Positions 10,789 through 22,557 of a stretch of DNA of 64,000 bases are shown piece after piece. This DNA is from Phytoseiulus persimilis (taxonomy: Eukaryota > Arthropoda > Arachnida > Mesostigmata > Phytoseiidae): the NCBI GenBank assembly GCA_037576195.1, contig CM075101.1:5208001-5272000 (forward strand). The letters are read 5' to 3'. Position 1 is the first letter of the stretch. Every line of letters starts with the position of its first letter. The notes beneath the pieces were generated by a model. The model was not told the DNA's origin. It ran no database searches and saw only the letters and a program-made list of their open reading frames with translations. Both the position numbers and the translations under genes were made by a program.

Positions 10789-13700
10789 TTAAAAACAATC
10801 TTTGAGTGTGGGTCTTGCACTCTATCTCCCGCTGAGCTCATCAGATCCGCACCCAGAATACTGGTGATGGACGAACAGTTTTGAGTTGACGCATGAATCG
10901 TTCCATCGACGATCATTCCGCTCGGAAGATTGTGAGATGATTGGAAACGACGATGGGACCGATCTCCAACCCCACCGAGAGACCCCAGCGAAAAACCTCG
11001 GCAGATCTTCCGTGGATCATGGGGAATTGAGCGCTCCTCTCAGCGCTCTCCGTGGAAACTGGAAAATTAGTTGTAGAGCTGGAGTTGAAGAACCATTGTA
11101 CGCCCGCTTGGATCGCGACCGTGGTAGCCCATCGTTGAAGCTAACCTCTCTCTCGGGAGACACCCTATTGAGTTCTCGGGTGAAACCGGGAGTTCGGTTC
11201 CGGAGCGTTTCCTGAGAGTGGTGCACAGCGATGGATGAGCCCGTCTCGGGATCCCATCGTCCACTATTTAGTTTGCGAGTTTACGCCGTGCGAGCTGGAA
11301 AATCGCGAACACGCAAAGAATAACAGAATGTGACTCTCTTCACAAACAGTTCGCGTTGGAAAACAACGTCGTTTTCGCGGTCTCCCAGCCCCTTCCGGGA
11401 GAAGTGGACAAAACTTGATGGCGGACGATGGAGCAGTGGAGTAGGTGTATTCATCCCCGGACACTAGTTTCGAGATGAGCTCTGAAGCTAAACCCTCCTC
11501 CCCCTTCTCAGTTCTCTTCGCCCTTCACGGTGAGACGAGGAAGCTGGAGCTCTGGATAGAGTTTACTGCTGAGAAGCGTTTTTTTTTTCCGTTCTCGACT
11601 CGGCGGAGCAACTTTTCTATCCTTCGAACTGTCGCTCCGCACGATTCCTTACCCGTGACGATAAGCTTCATGCGGTATCATTTTCGAGGTGCTGGCGCCG
11701 AAGCTGCGATGGTCCTTCCTAGGAGCCCGATCAGCGAATAGTTTCCTCAAGGAACGATTATCGCTCCATCAGCTGGACGTGCCCTTTCAGGAGAAACTTT
11801 TCGTATAAGGAGGAAGCCTCGCTAATCGGGAAGATTCCTCACAACAACTCTCGCTTCACTGACTGGTGGGGATTAGCTCGACAACTTCGAAGTCTTCCAC
11901 GATGCTGATGATACTCTACTCTTTGTGTTTTTGCCACGTCACAACTCAGAGTCGCTCGACTCGGAATGAAGACCTGGAACCGTTTCATCATGAATGCTTC
12001 CCCGTACTGAATCCGATCTTCTAAGATCATGAATGCTTCCTCGTACTGAATCCGATCTTCTAAGATCATGAATGCTTCCTCGTACTGAATCCGATCTTCT
12101 AAGATCATGAACAGATCAACAGATTCGTTGAACTCTCCTATCGATATTTATATCAGCCATCGCTGCTCAACAAGCTCGCTCTGGAATAAAAAGTCTGTAG
12201 TCACTATACGCTATCTTCGTACCTGGATGAATCGTTCGATATTTCTCTTGATACTCTTCGGTTATTGTTAGGGTATCAGATTGGGGCGAGTATCAGGATT
12301 CTCTCACTTAAGGTTTCACCCATGGAAGGTGTCTTATTCAGAAGGTTCGCGTGCCAAAAGGTATCTCATACGCGGAGTCCCACATTTCCGCGGGTAGTTC
12401 CGGATCTCGACGGCTTTCTTTTCTTAGCATTCTCGAGTTTGAAAACAGAAAAGTGGTGGATAAGTGAGTGCCGACTACTGACCATTGGCGCCCTAACCGG
12501 ATTTCCCGAGAGCTGAGCTTTCCAATCTTGAACAATAGCTTGATCGCGAATCTCAGTGGAGTCGCGTGGATGCAGAGGCCTTCAGAGCCTCGATTCGGAC
12601 CGAATGATCAATGAGCTTTGAAGCAATGAGACCGCAAACAGGCTATTCAAAGCTTCGAGCAGGTCAACTCACGATACCGATGTATTGTTACCATACTTGG
12701 TACCATACTGGTTGGCGCAGTTGATGGACGAACTGGAATCACTCCAAATCGGGCTCAGTGTAACGGAAACGACCTCATTCGGTCCTTCCCTGCTCGAGCT
12801 CTAGACCTGAGTTCGGCTTCCAAGTCGAATACTACACGGTAGCTCATAGAGATTTCAGTTGGCGCTTGGATGGGGTTCCCGGGACGCCTCACTAGGATGG
12901 GAAAGCCTCCTCAATTCTCCCATCAGAAACCTTCTCGGTGGTAGCGCCATGACGATGAAACAACGCTGCCAATCTCCGTGATTGATGATCCGCGTTTCCT
13001 CCGGTTTATGAGCTCAGACAATCATACATGAGACGTTCGGTCTTTCAGTTCCTTGACAGTGACCTTGGACTCAGATGCTTCTCGAGAACGTGATTGATTT
13101 CAAATCTCCACTTCTTCTCTCCCAATAGTAAGGGAAACTAATCGAAAACTCTTGAGTCGATCGAGAGAATAGCTTCCATTTAGGAATTAGCTCCGGTTCC
13201 GCTTTCGGTCCGCTTCCGTTCCGCAGTTCGTTTTCGAAATACCGTCAGTTAGTGTTCCAGTCGTTGAGCACCTGCGATGGAGGGAATTCCTGAGGCTCGG
13301 CTCCTCGGTGAATTAAGCACAGCACGGAATCGGTTACTTTGAATTGCTCGTGTTCTCAACTTTATTGTCAATTTCGCACAAACGACATGGTGGTATCTCG
13401 AGTGCAGAAATTTCCTCGAGATACGATGCTTGGGTCGGAATGCGGCAGCCTGGCCCGCAGTTCAGTTGAGTACACGGATGGTTGCCAAGTCATTACGAGG
13501 GCGATTTCCCTCATATACAGAAAAATATATACACCTTCTCGAGGGACCGGGTCCACGGATTCGTGCTAGGCTCATCCCCGGTCAGCCTCGATGAGCCTCA
13601 AGCTCAAACGAGAAAGGCTTTGCCAACCGGAAAAGTCGTTGTATTCACCGATGAACTTTACGACGCCGAATATCGTCCTCGATCAACTCTTGGGAGTTCG

Positions 13701-15359
13701 ACATTGACCGAGACAAACTGCCATGTTAGTAGAAAAGGAGATTATCACCTGAGAGTAACTTTGTCGTTGATACATATTGCAAGGGTTGATTCTGTGGAAA
13801 ATTGCCCGGAATCTTTTGTAGTTGTACAAGCAGTAGTCGTTGGTGAGGTTTGAGTAGTATTAAGATAATTGATACAAGTATCTCCTGCGACTCACGGAAC
13901 TGGGAAAACATCGTCGATGAGGCAGGAAAATTGCTTCTGAGCTGCGAATCGTCCACGAGCTCTGACCGCACTGCAATCGAGAGTTTTTCAATTTTCCTCA
14001 ACTATGATCTAGGATTGCCTTCCATTGACGTCCTTTCCGGTCTTCGTGATCCTTGGGTCGTCGAAGGATTCGCTACCGCGGGAGGTCCATCCTTGTTTTT
14101 CTCCTGATTGAGATTTTGTGCACCGCTTCGATTGCTGTTCCCCAGGGGATTTTTTCCCGCTGAGAATCGTATGAAACGCCAACAATAATTGCGAAAACGC
14201 GAGATCAGAAACGAGGAGCACTCACATAGGTTTGCAAAAACCTCGAAGACTTTCTATCAAGATGCTTCGACTTGTGGCAAATCAGAGACCCCTAAACGCA
14301 CGAACTACAAAGTGTTCTTCCGAGTTGACGAATTTGGCACGCATATGGTTCTTTCGGAACAAGTCCCTCAAGAGCCCAACCACCACAAGGTCATTTGGAA
14401 TAATTAGGCGACCTCTCGACGTGATATCCGACGTCCACGCAACCGCAGTACATCCTTGGATACGATGGTAGAGCTTGGAGACGTACCATTCTCGACTCAT
14501 GACTGAGCTTCCTGAGGTACAGGCCCTGAAAACTTCATTTGGACGGAAGGATATCTCGCCGGGGTCACCCAGGTCCCAATGCAAGACATTCTGTCTCTTT
14601 GAAGAATCGAATGTGTCCCGTTGGAACGGGTGAGAAACTAGCAAATAGTCGCGGACTCAACTATTATTACTTGCGAGGCTGTCTAAATCAGAGATTCTCC
14701 TACGCTGAGAACGAGTAATCATCAGAAAAGTTGGATCTCCTTCCGCCTGGGCTATCACTGTAGTATGCCGTCGCAACACGAGCCGCTGCTTTATGGAATT
14801 ATTGGAGAACAGGAGAACGGAATCACCGTATTCGATTCTCCACCGATAAGACTTGTACTGTAGCTACTATACCGATCGCAGACATTTTCAATGAAATATT
14901 CACAATGCGCCTTTGCAGTGTCGTCGATTCGAGAGAGATAATTGCTCATCCGACCATGTCTCCTGGAAGTTTCCGAGGCTATTCCCACGACGGAATTTCG
15001 CAGTCGGTTGCCATTTCGGAAAGAAATTCAACGATGAGCCCAAGGTATGTATTGAACACGGGTCGGGCTTTCGAGAGGGTGCGTTTGTCATTTTGTAGTT
15101 CCTCGATTCCACTCCTGAGGTTTTCCGACCTCAATTCTGGCAGTGGAACTCTTTGAAGGTTGCTAATCTCGGTCTTCGGTAGGTTTCGGAGATCCGACAT
15201 TCTGGAGGGTCCTTGAATCCCTCGAACCGCTGTCGACTCGGCAGCTATAAATCGCCCTTCACGCTCTTGGGTTTCGCATTCTCATGTCAAGGGGGGGTAG
15301 TCAATGATTTCAATCTTCGTTCCGTCCTCGTGTTATCGCGGACAGCAATCGGTGATCAC
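10789..15359. other. Intergenic, no gene recognised; contains a 39-bp tandem repeat
   Basis: This is 4.6 kb between TMCO1 and the Syt14-like gene. Open frames are at most 123 residues and lack motifs. The only structure I can support is the three-copy tandem repeat at 11990-12106. The last few hundred bases should include the 3' UTR of the Syt14-like gene. Confidence 0.5.
11990..12106. repeat. 39-bp tandem repeat, 3 copies
   Basis: There are three head-to-tail copies of a 39-base unit: 11990-12028, 12029-12067 and 12068-12106. Copies 2 and 3 are identical, and copy 1 differs by one base (C for T near position 13 of the unit). Each unit ends in the inverted repeat GATCTT-CT-AAGATC, so it can form a small hairpin. 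As 39 is a multiple of three, the array stays open on the minus strand as a repeated 13-residue peptide (MILEDRIQYEEAF), but nothing else argues that it is translated. Confidence 0.9.
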
Positions 15360-18300
15360 TTATGCTGGTGTCTGTATCAAAGTATTCCAGCGAGCGATTT
15401 GCTCTCCTCGGCCGTCTCTCATATCGCTCCAGTGAACCAACTGCGTGTCAGAGGATGCATTCAACCCGAAGGAAACCCAGCCGATGAGCTGTTTTCTTTT
15501 CATAGAGTTGCGCTTGTACGCTGACAGTACCAAAGTCACATCGGTGAGCTGGAAGAGAGCGACTTGGAATACGAACGTTTCCTGCAAAGAGAACATTTCT
15601 CCAATAAACTCTGGAGCGCGTTTCTTGGATCTCACCTCTATCAATGCAATGCTCTGTCCATTTCTCAATTTGCTCCGCAAATGCACGTACGTTCCGGGGA
15701 AGGTTATGCATAACTATTCAATGCGTACCTTGTAAACAGGATCCGCCTGTCCCCGCCTGACTGAGGTCTTTGAAGAAGCAATCTCCCTTCCTGCCGAGGA
15801 AAGCAGGCTCAATTTGACGAAAGTGTCGGGATTGGGACAACTCTTCACATGAGGAATTCCCGGGAGAACTCCAAGATGGCTGCCTCCGATCACTTCGACA
15901 CTCAGTCTGCCGGTGGTGCCGTTGTAGGCGAGGCCGACGAGGAGTTCCGGTGATGCCGAAAGCCCGACGTGCTGGAGCGAGTTGAGTGAGCCCGTCGACG
16001 AGTCGCTTTGCTCGGAATCGCTGCCGTTCGTGACTGGTGTACGCGCTTCGAAAGCAAGCGTCAACGTTTCGCGAAGATGCGCTTGCGATAATGCCATTGT
16101 AGCTTCACCTGCGAACAAGCCAGGGATGAGATATTCGCACCAGCTCGGCAAGAAATTATCGATGTGTGACACGTTATGGCAAGACTCATCTCGGAAGAAA
16201 CGCTCCGGTTCAGATCTCGAGCTGGTATTCGTTCCAAACCGTGAACTGAATGTCACGCGGGAGAATAATAGTTTCAACTCACTGATTAAGCGCTGTCGTC
16301 GTGTCAGGCGTTCCTGTGCCGAATATATCCTGAAACGCAGTTGAACGCTGGCCAGGGCATCGGTCGAAATGCGGGAAAACACCAAGTCTTCGTTGAATAT
16401 ACAGTTACCTTCGGCGGATATGAGAGGAATTTCAATTCGAGTCCGTGGAGAACGTGGACGCAAAGGCGCATACTCTTAGAGACATCGAGCTGAGCTCTCG
16501 GAGGACACGAGGAAATGAGGGATTCCTCGACGGTACTCCTGCGAGGCGGCTCATCCACTCACCCTGCTGGTTGGCCTGCTTTACTTTGGAGCTGTGTTTC
16601 ATGATTTTATTATTGGCGGCTTGTTTCGAGGTGATTGCAGTCACCTTGACCCGATACGAGCTTGCGCCACCCTGAGTTTTCATGGGCAGCTTGCGTGCCT
16701 GCACCAAACTCACGACCACTCTGCGGGCGAGGGCGTCGTGGTTGACGATGACCTCGAGGAACCCTCCGTCGCGGGCAGCGAATGGCACTTCCTGCAATTC
16801 CAGGCTGAAGCTTGAGAGCAATGAATCGATGCGAGAATCCACGAACCAACGATTCGGAGTACCGATATCGGATCATGGCAATACTCGGAGCGGTAACGTA
16901 TGTGTGAGAGGCCCTGAGAACTGGAGAGACTGAGAGCTCTCGGGTGGAATCGAACTGCTCGAGCGTCTACGGTGGTCAGCCGCTCAAAACTAACCTGCTG
17001 GCCGGAAGCGGGGGCCGAAGTTGGTGCGTCGACTGCCGACGTGAGAGTGGTTGCCGCCTTTGGAGTTGGGGCTCCTATCGCGGGGGTAGTTTTCGTCTGA
17101 GAGCATGAATTGTAGTTGAGGTTGGCATTGAGCTCGGTGAACGGATGTGTTTCTCTTCGTTCATCGAGAGAGCACACGGACGCCGATCTCTCATTGTCGT
17201 TCAAGAGGTGTTCGTCGGAATCAGAGCTAGCGCTGAGATCTTCGTAGTAGCAGAACGTATCGTCCGCTGCACATGGAAATTAAGGCACGACAAATCAGTG
17301 ATGGCTCCCCTCATACTGAAACATGCACGTTGACCTGAGCACAACCCCCCATTGATCAGATGTCCCGCTGATTTGGAACGCGTGGAAAAACATTTCAATG
17401 GGAGTCCGTGTCTTCCCTCGGCGTTCGTTCTCCTGAGTCCGTGTCTCCCGATTAACGGAGTCGTCCATGTCTCTCATTCGGTGTTGCAGTGAGCACGCCC
17501 GGACGCAGCCGGCCGGAGATCGATTGTTCTTGCTCGAGCTCAAGACCTGACCATCTGCGCTCGAGCACGCGTAATGTGAACGAAGCGAGCCAAATCCACG
17601 CACTGGCCTCAGCGATGAGTGACCGCCTCTGTGCTCTTGTCACAAAGGCAGCGTTGACACATTGGGGTATCGGTATTCGCGAACCAAATAGCCGGGAGCG
17701 AGAAACTCAAGAGCAGGAATCTTCTTCTCTTCATCGGGCCCTCATACTCGAAGCCGCGTCCGATGCAAAATAGCTGCGTGAATTTTATGGGAGGAGCAAC
17801 GACGCAGATTCGTGCCGCGTGTGGAGAATCGGTGTTCTCAGTGAGAAATGGCTCCTACCGACCCGCAGCTCTCTGCAGAGAATCCTTCCTAGTAACTGAT
17901 TCTGCGACCGGTTAAGATGCAGTCAGCATGGCCCACAGGAAACGAGGGGAAGTAGGGGAGATGAGATGATTGATCCCTTCATATGTCAGGACGTTATAAT
18001 TTATTTCAGCTCGCGATAGAGCGGGAGCCTCGATTCGTCGCAAACAATTTGATTAAAAAGAGCAAACTACTGGGGATTGTGTTCTTCCCAACGCACGTAC
18101 GCGAAGCCTGAGGCCACTTTCTTCCATCATCATAGGATTTCCGGATTGGCGGATGTATGATGCTAGAAAACACGGTCCTCAAAAATCGTCCCCCGCAATA
18201 ACACGAGGTACAGTTCACCCGGGACAACAAAGTTGCGACCAAAACTGCGTCGGCCCGCCACCGGGAGCTCTGTCTTACTCATGTAAGTCATGGCTGTCCG

Positions 18301-19411
18301 TCTCCTATGTTTTGAGTTCAGTGCCCGTTGAATGCCGATCAATACCGAAAGCGGCCACCTTCTGCAAGAGGCGTCAGAGACGCAATCAGGAGCGGCCCTC
18401 TTGGTTTATCTACGAGTTCCTCGTATTCAGCGCGCTCTTTGTACATTGCACCACTTGTGCTTTTGTTTGAGTACTTTGTCGCCGCCGACGTTCTCTGCGG
18501 TGCTCGATCCGAGACACACAGGAGGCGACCCATCATCAGTGTCTGAATGCCTCCGCGCATGCATGGAACGCACATATTACGCAGAATATCGATGTGTTTC
18601 CGTGAGTAACCTTTCTGGCCCGACTGATCCGGGGAATGCAGTTGGTCGATGCAGATGAAACATTCGAACCACCGATCGAGGAATAAAAGAGACTCGATGG
18701 ATACAATTTTCCTCACGAAACCGTCTGTCTTCAGGATTTGTTCGAATCTCGTCTGTGTAGGTTGATCGTGCGAGCTTGGGGAAGAGCCTGCGAGGAACAA
18801 GAACCTTGTTGTCGGAGCAACAATGGATGCTCGGAATTGAGCGGACCGAATTGTTCAAGGCCATCCGCAGTCGCATCTCGCGACGTGTCGTTGTTTCTGC
18901 TCATACCACTGGATACAGTCGAGGCAGGACTTTTTGCAACCGTCAAGGAGGGACTCGCAACAATATGCCTCGAAATCAGAAATTGTTCAGGCAACGACGG
19001 TCAACTCCAACTGAGTTCAAAGAAAGCTGAGCGTTTTCTTCCGCATTGCGTAACTCTGAATAGCAAACTCGTCCTCCGTGTTATTCTTGAAGGTGGGACA
19101 GTTGACAAGAATGGAAAGATTGGAGGTTCTGTGAAATGTCACGCTATCGAGCTCGGCATCACTGGATTGACCATTTGCGTAGCTATGGAACCCAATATGA
19201 GGCAGGACTCACCGAGAGTATTGCTGGAGTAGTCGGAGTATTTGCGCTTGTCGTTGTTGCCGAAGCAGAGACGTCGATTGAGGTAGAGATACAGAACTAC
19301 CAGCGAAGCGAGCAGCATTGCGACGGCGACTAGGAACACCGCCAGCTCGGAGGAAAACGGCAGACCCGGCTGTGTGGTGAGCCCGCACGGGGTCTCTCGT
19401 CCCGGGCTCAT
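15360..19411 (-). CDS. Synaptotagmin-14/16-like protein, two C2 domains, 6 exons
   Basis: This matches the SYT14/SYT16 group of membrane-anchored, calcium-independent tandem C2 proteins in membrane traffic. Exons on the minus strand are 19411-19213, 17266-16995, 16791-16563, 16408-16283, 16108-15729 and 15581-15360. Phases agree and give about 475 residues (human SYT14 about 555). Residues about 20-45 are one transmembrane helix (VFLVAVAMLLASLVVLYLYL) followed by NRRLCF, as in SYT14. A Ser/Thr-rich linker follows. C2A (about 160-290) includes FLEVIVNHDALARRVVVSLV and VQLRFRIYSAQERLTRR. C2B includes ELLVGLAYNGTTGRLSVEVI, TSVRRGQADPVYKETFVFQV, SMKRKQLIGWVS and the final RWNTLI. The usual aspartate ligands for calcium are missing from the loops, as in this subfamily. 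The 1.9-kb first intron may hide another exon, and the start could lie further upstream. ATG 19411 is chosen because the frame is closed by a stop about 100 bases before it. Confidence 0.92.
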
Positions 19412-22013
19412 GGCGGGTCGCGTGGAACCTTGCCCACTTCCAGTTAGCACCCTCTGGACAGTTTGAATCACATACGGTTGGCTGCAGCTTGCTTACGTGA
19501 GCGCGTTGCGCACTCGGACAAGCTGAGGAGCTGTTTGAGAGCTCTCAACGAGTAGCAAACTCATCTGTGGCCTTCAGACGCCACTGCGGAGTCTCCTGTC
19601 GTCTGCTCGCGAGGGCCTGGGAGCGAGTGGGCGCCGCCAGATTCTCCTGGATGTAGCCGACGCTGAAAAAAAGCCTGTCGTCTAGCCGAAGACCAATTAG
19701 AGAATCTGCTCCCTATCCCTGCGAGGGGATTCACGCGACTGTCGGCTCTTAGCTCGTTTGCTGATATATCATCGCGGAAAATTTTCGCCCGGGGTTGGCC
19801 GTCCATTCCTCGATGAATATTCCATTTTCCGATTCGAGGAACGGAGCCTCGAGCGACTTCGTAGGGACTTAGGTTCAATATTTCCAAGCCCCGTTGAGCT
19901 CGGACATGTTTGCACGGTACCCGAACTGACCTATGACGAATTCTCGGAACCCGTATCCTGCGGCCTCAATTTACCAGGTCCAGGTTATGGAGTGAGAAAC
20001 TGATTTGCTTGAGGTCTTTCTTAGAATCACATCGAGCTCTCGAGAACTTCACACTTCTTATCGAAGCTGTGCCGCTGTCATACACATACAATGCATGTGC
20101 TAATCGACTGTGACCTCTGGTATGAAGCGCTGTATATATGCGTTCGAATTGAAGTCTCGTGATCTTTTCGACGAGAACGTGAGCAATCTGGCTGACCAAT
20201 GCAACTGTGCGAAACGCCACCCCTCCCGGGATACAACGGGGGAATCAGTCGATCATCATCCGAACGCGAAAATATCAATTTTGATGCACTTCACAATCGA
20301 TTGCATCTCTCTCGGACATCAGTTCTCCAATCTAGAAAGGTCCACAATTGCCATGTCGTTGAAACTACCGCCCATCCGGATTCGCCTCTCGGAGCGGACT
20401 CCTTCGGCTGCGCCAATCGCTGGAGCCGGGCATTTATGAGAAAGAGCCGAGCTGTTTGAGACACGCCAAGAGTGTCCGAAGATGGGATCTTGGCTTCTCA
20501 GATGGTACTGACGAGGAGATTGTGCAACCAAGCAGAAACCGATTCGGCCGAAACTCGGTGAGGTGATGGTGAAGCGGGCCTAAATGCCTGACGCACACTT
20601 CAAACTCCACGCATTCATTTCAAGGGAAATTTGACTTCCCCTCCTAACGGGACAAGTGGCAGTTTTCGGTCGACTGCATTCGGAAACCGCACATAACTGC
20701 AATTCATTGCGCACGCATACATATATGATGGGCGTGAATGAACATATTGCCTCGCTTTGATTGAACTCTGTTATTTCGCCTAGTTTGCAGCCAGAAATCC
20801 CGAACGTCAATGATTCATGCCACAACTTCGTCACTTTCCAGGTAGCAGGCGTCGCTGCATGAATGCTTGGCAGCAATTTCTTTTCTTGCTCTGTAAATAA
20901 TTCCAAGCGTTCGGAGCTGGGTATTCGATTGAGATTACAGATGGAAATCGACCTCTTTCAGTGAAACAAGAGTCCACTGTGCAGGAGAACCGTCAAGGAG
21001 ATCATGCCACGAAGATGCACCCGACATCGCGCTTCTGGTATAGAAACGGTGTTGCCATCCGGAAATGACACTTTATTCAATCCCAGCCAGTTTCCTGGAA
21101 TCTCACGGCCCCCTATTCTGCCCCAATATTTCGGCTGCATACGACCACTATGACGTTTTTGAGTGAAGAGTCGGCTCCCTGGAATCTCCCCGAAGTCAAT
21201 CAGTCGGATGTCGGAGAAAGAGACGAAAACTTGGTGCACCGATATTTGATATTGGGGGCCCGGTCTCGGTAGTATCGCTGATGATTCTGCGCAAGAACTT
21301 TCCCGACCTCAAGGATCATGCTCAAGTCATCCACAATTCGCAGCTTCCAGGGGTGAGCTGTCCCTTCGCATTCCATTGATCCAACGATACCTGGCGGGCT
21401 CTCATGGGGCCTACAATCCATAATTTCCATGTGAAAAGAGATATTCTCACGATATATGTACAGGTGTAGCCAATAGGCATAGTACAGGCGTGAATTTCTT
21501 GCTGACGCCTGCGAGATTCAAACTGCAGATGATTGCGATTTTTCGCTCTTATAGTTACAACCTCGATTATTTCAGCGGCGATTCTTTCAACCATTCGCTT
21601 CCCAGTCTCGATCATTTCAACCATCCGGACGTCAACCGCGATTATTCCAACTTGAATAACAGGGCGACCCGATGATTTCACCGTCCGATTATTTCAACCG
21701 TTTCCTGCATCGATCAGTTTAAATAGTCGAGGTTGTACTGCATTGAGCAGCCGAAATCCGCGGTTGTCGCGGTTCATAAACCGCAGTTTGAAAACGCTGC
21801 AAGGCCCAGACGAACGCGATCGGTGCTTTTGGTCTATATTTTCTTTTTTCAAAGAACAATAGGGTGATAATCATCGTCTATGGGAATGTTTGCGGATTTT
21901 TAGCCATCATAGCTCTGGGTGAAAGTTGGGAAACGGAAAACTAAGGGAGAAAGGAGTCCGACCTCTTCGACTCCGTCACACGATGAGTATCCGTCTTGCT
22001 GATTCATTCTCAG
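19412..22013. other. Intergenic, no gene recognised; degenerate 15-bp repeat
   Basis: This holds the upstream region of the Syt14-like gene and further sequence without a recognisable product. Two overlapping minus-strand open frames at 20958-21430 look moderately protein-like but match nothing I know. A degenerate 15-base repeat lies at 21564-21700. Confidence 0.4.
21564..21700. repeat. Degenerate 15-bp-periodic repeat
   Basis: Variants of CGATTATTTCAACCG begin at 21564, 21579, 21609, 21639, 21670 and 21686, a spacing of 15, 30, 30, 31 and 16 bases. This looks like an old array of a 15-base unit in which alternate copies have decayed. One plus-strand frame reads it as a 5-residue period (such as DYFSG, DSFNH, DHFNH). 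Confidence 0.65.
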
Positions 22014-22557
22014 CTCGACGGCCAACGGCCCCGCGGCCTCCAGTGGTCGCCACTATCACTATATCTTCGAGGTCAGAATCGCGGTTGGATTTCTGTTCGA
22101 ACGAGATGGAACAAAGGCTTCAACGGCGATACAGCGGACCGAGATCACGGACCGATTGTGGAATCAATATCAGTCACCCGGACAAACGGAATCCCAGCTG
22201 CCAATACTGTCCGTTCTCGCGTCCCCTTTGTCCGTCTCAGGGGAAGGACTGGAAGACATCTGCTATCAACGAAGGTGAGGATCCAGTCATAGTCTCTGTG
22301 AGCCTCGTCAGCTGAATACAGTTTGAGAACAGCGGATGGGAACGAAAAATGCGATGAATCGGCCTTAGATGTGATGGAGTTGCAATCGGAAGCGGGGCGC
22401 ATACTGGCTCGAATCTTGTTTCTCGGTTTTCACTCGGAAAGCTAGTGCTCTGGAGGAAGTCGTTCCTTTGGCGAGGAGCTTTTCCGTTTCTGAGATCTGC
22501 CGCGAATGTTCCAACTTTTCCATGGGAGCTTGCCAGCTTGAAACTGCTCGGATCTGA
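22014..22557 (+). CDS. Unrecognised two-exon coding candidate
   Basis: I do not recognise the product. Exon A (22014-22274) follows an acceptor (TTCATTCTCAG), stays open for 86 codons and ends at a good donor (AG/GTGAGG) in phase 2. Exon B (22446-22557) follows an AG in the matching phase and runs 36 codons to TGA. The joined peptide is balanced in composition, with stretches such as RHYHYIFEVRIAVGFLFERD, ITDRLWNQYQSPG, EGLEDICYQR and CRECSNFSMGACQ. The 5' part is not identified, and the other frames of exon A are also open, so the frame choice rests on phase agreement and composition. It could be chance. Confidence 0.3.

Noticed and set aside
20958..21430. Two overlapping minus-strand open frames
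   Set aside because: Moderately protein-like, but no motif, no clear donor/acceptor pair and no known family.
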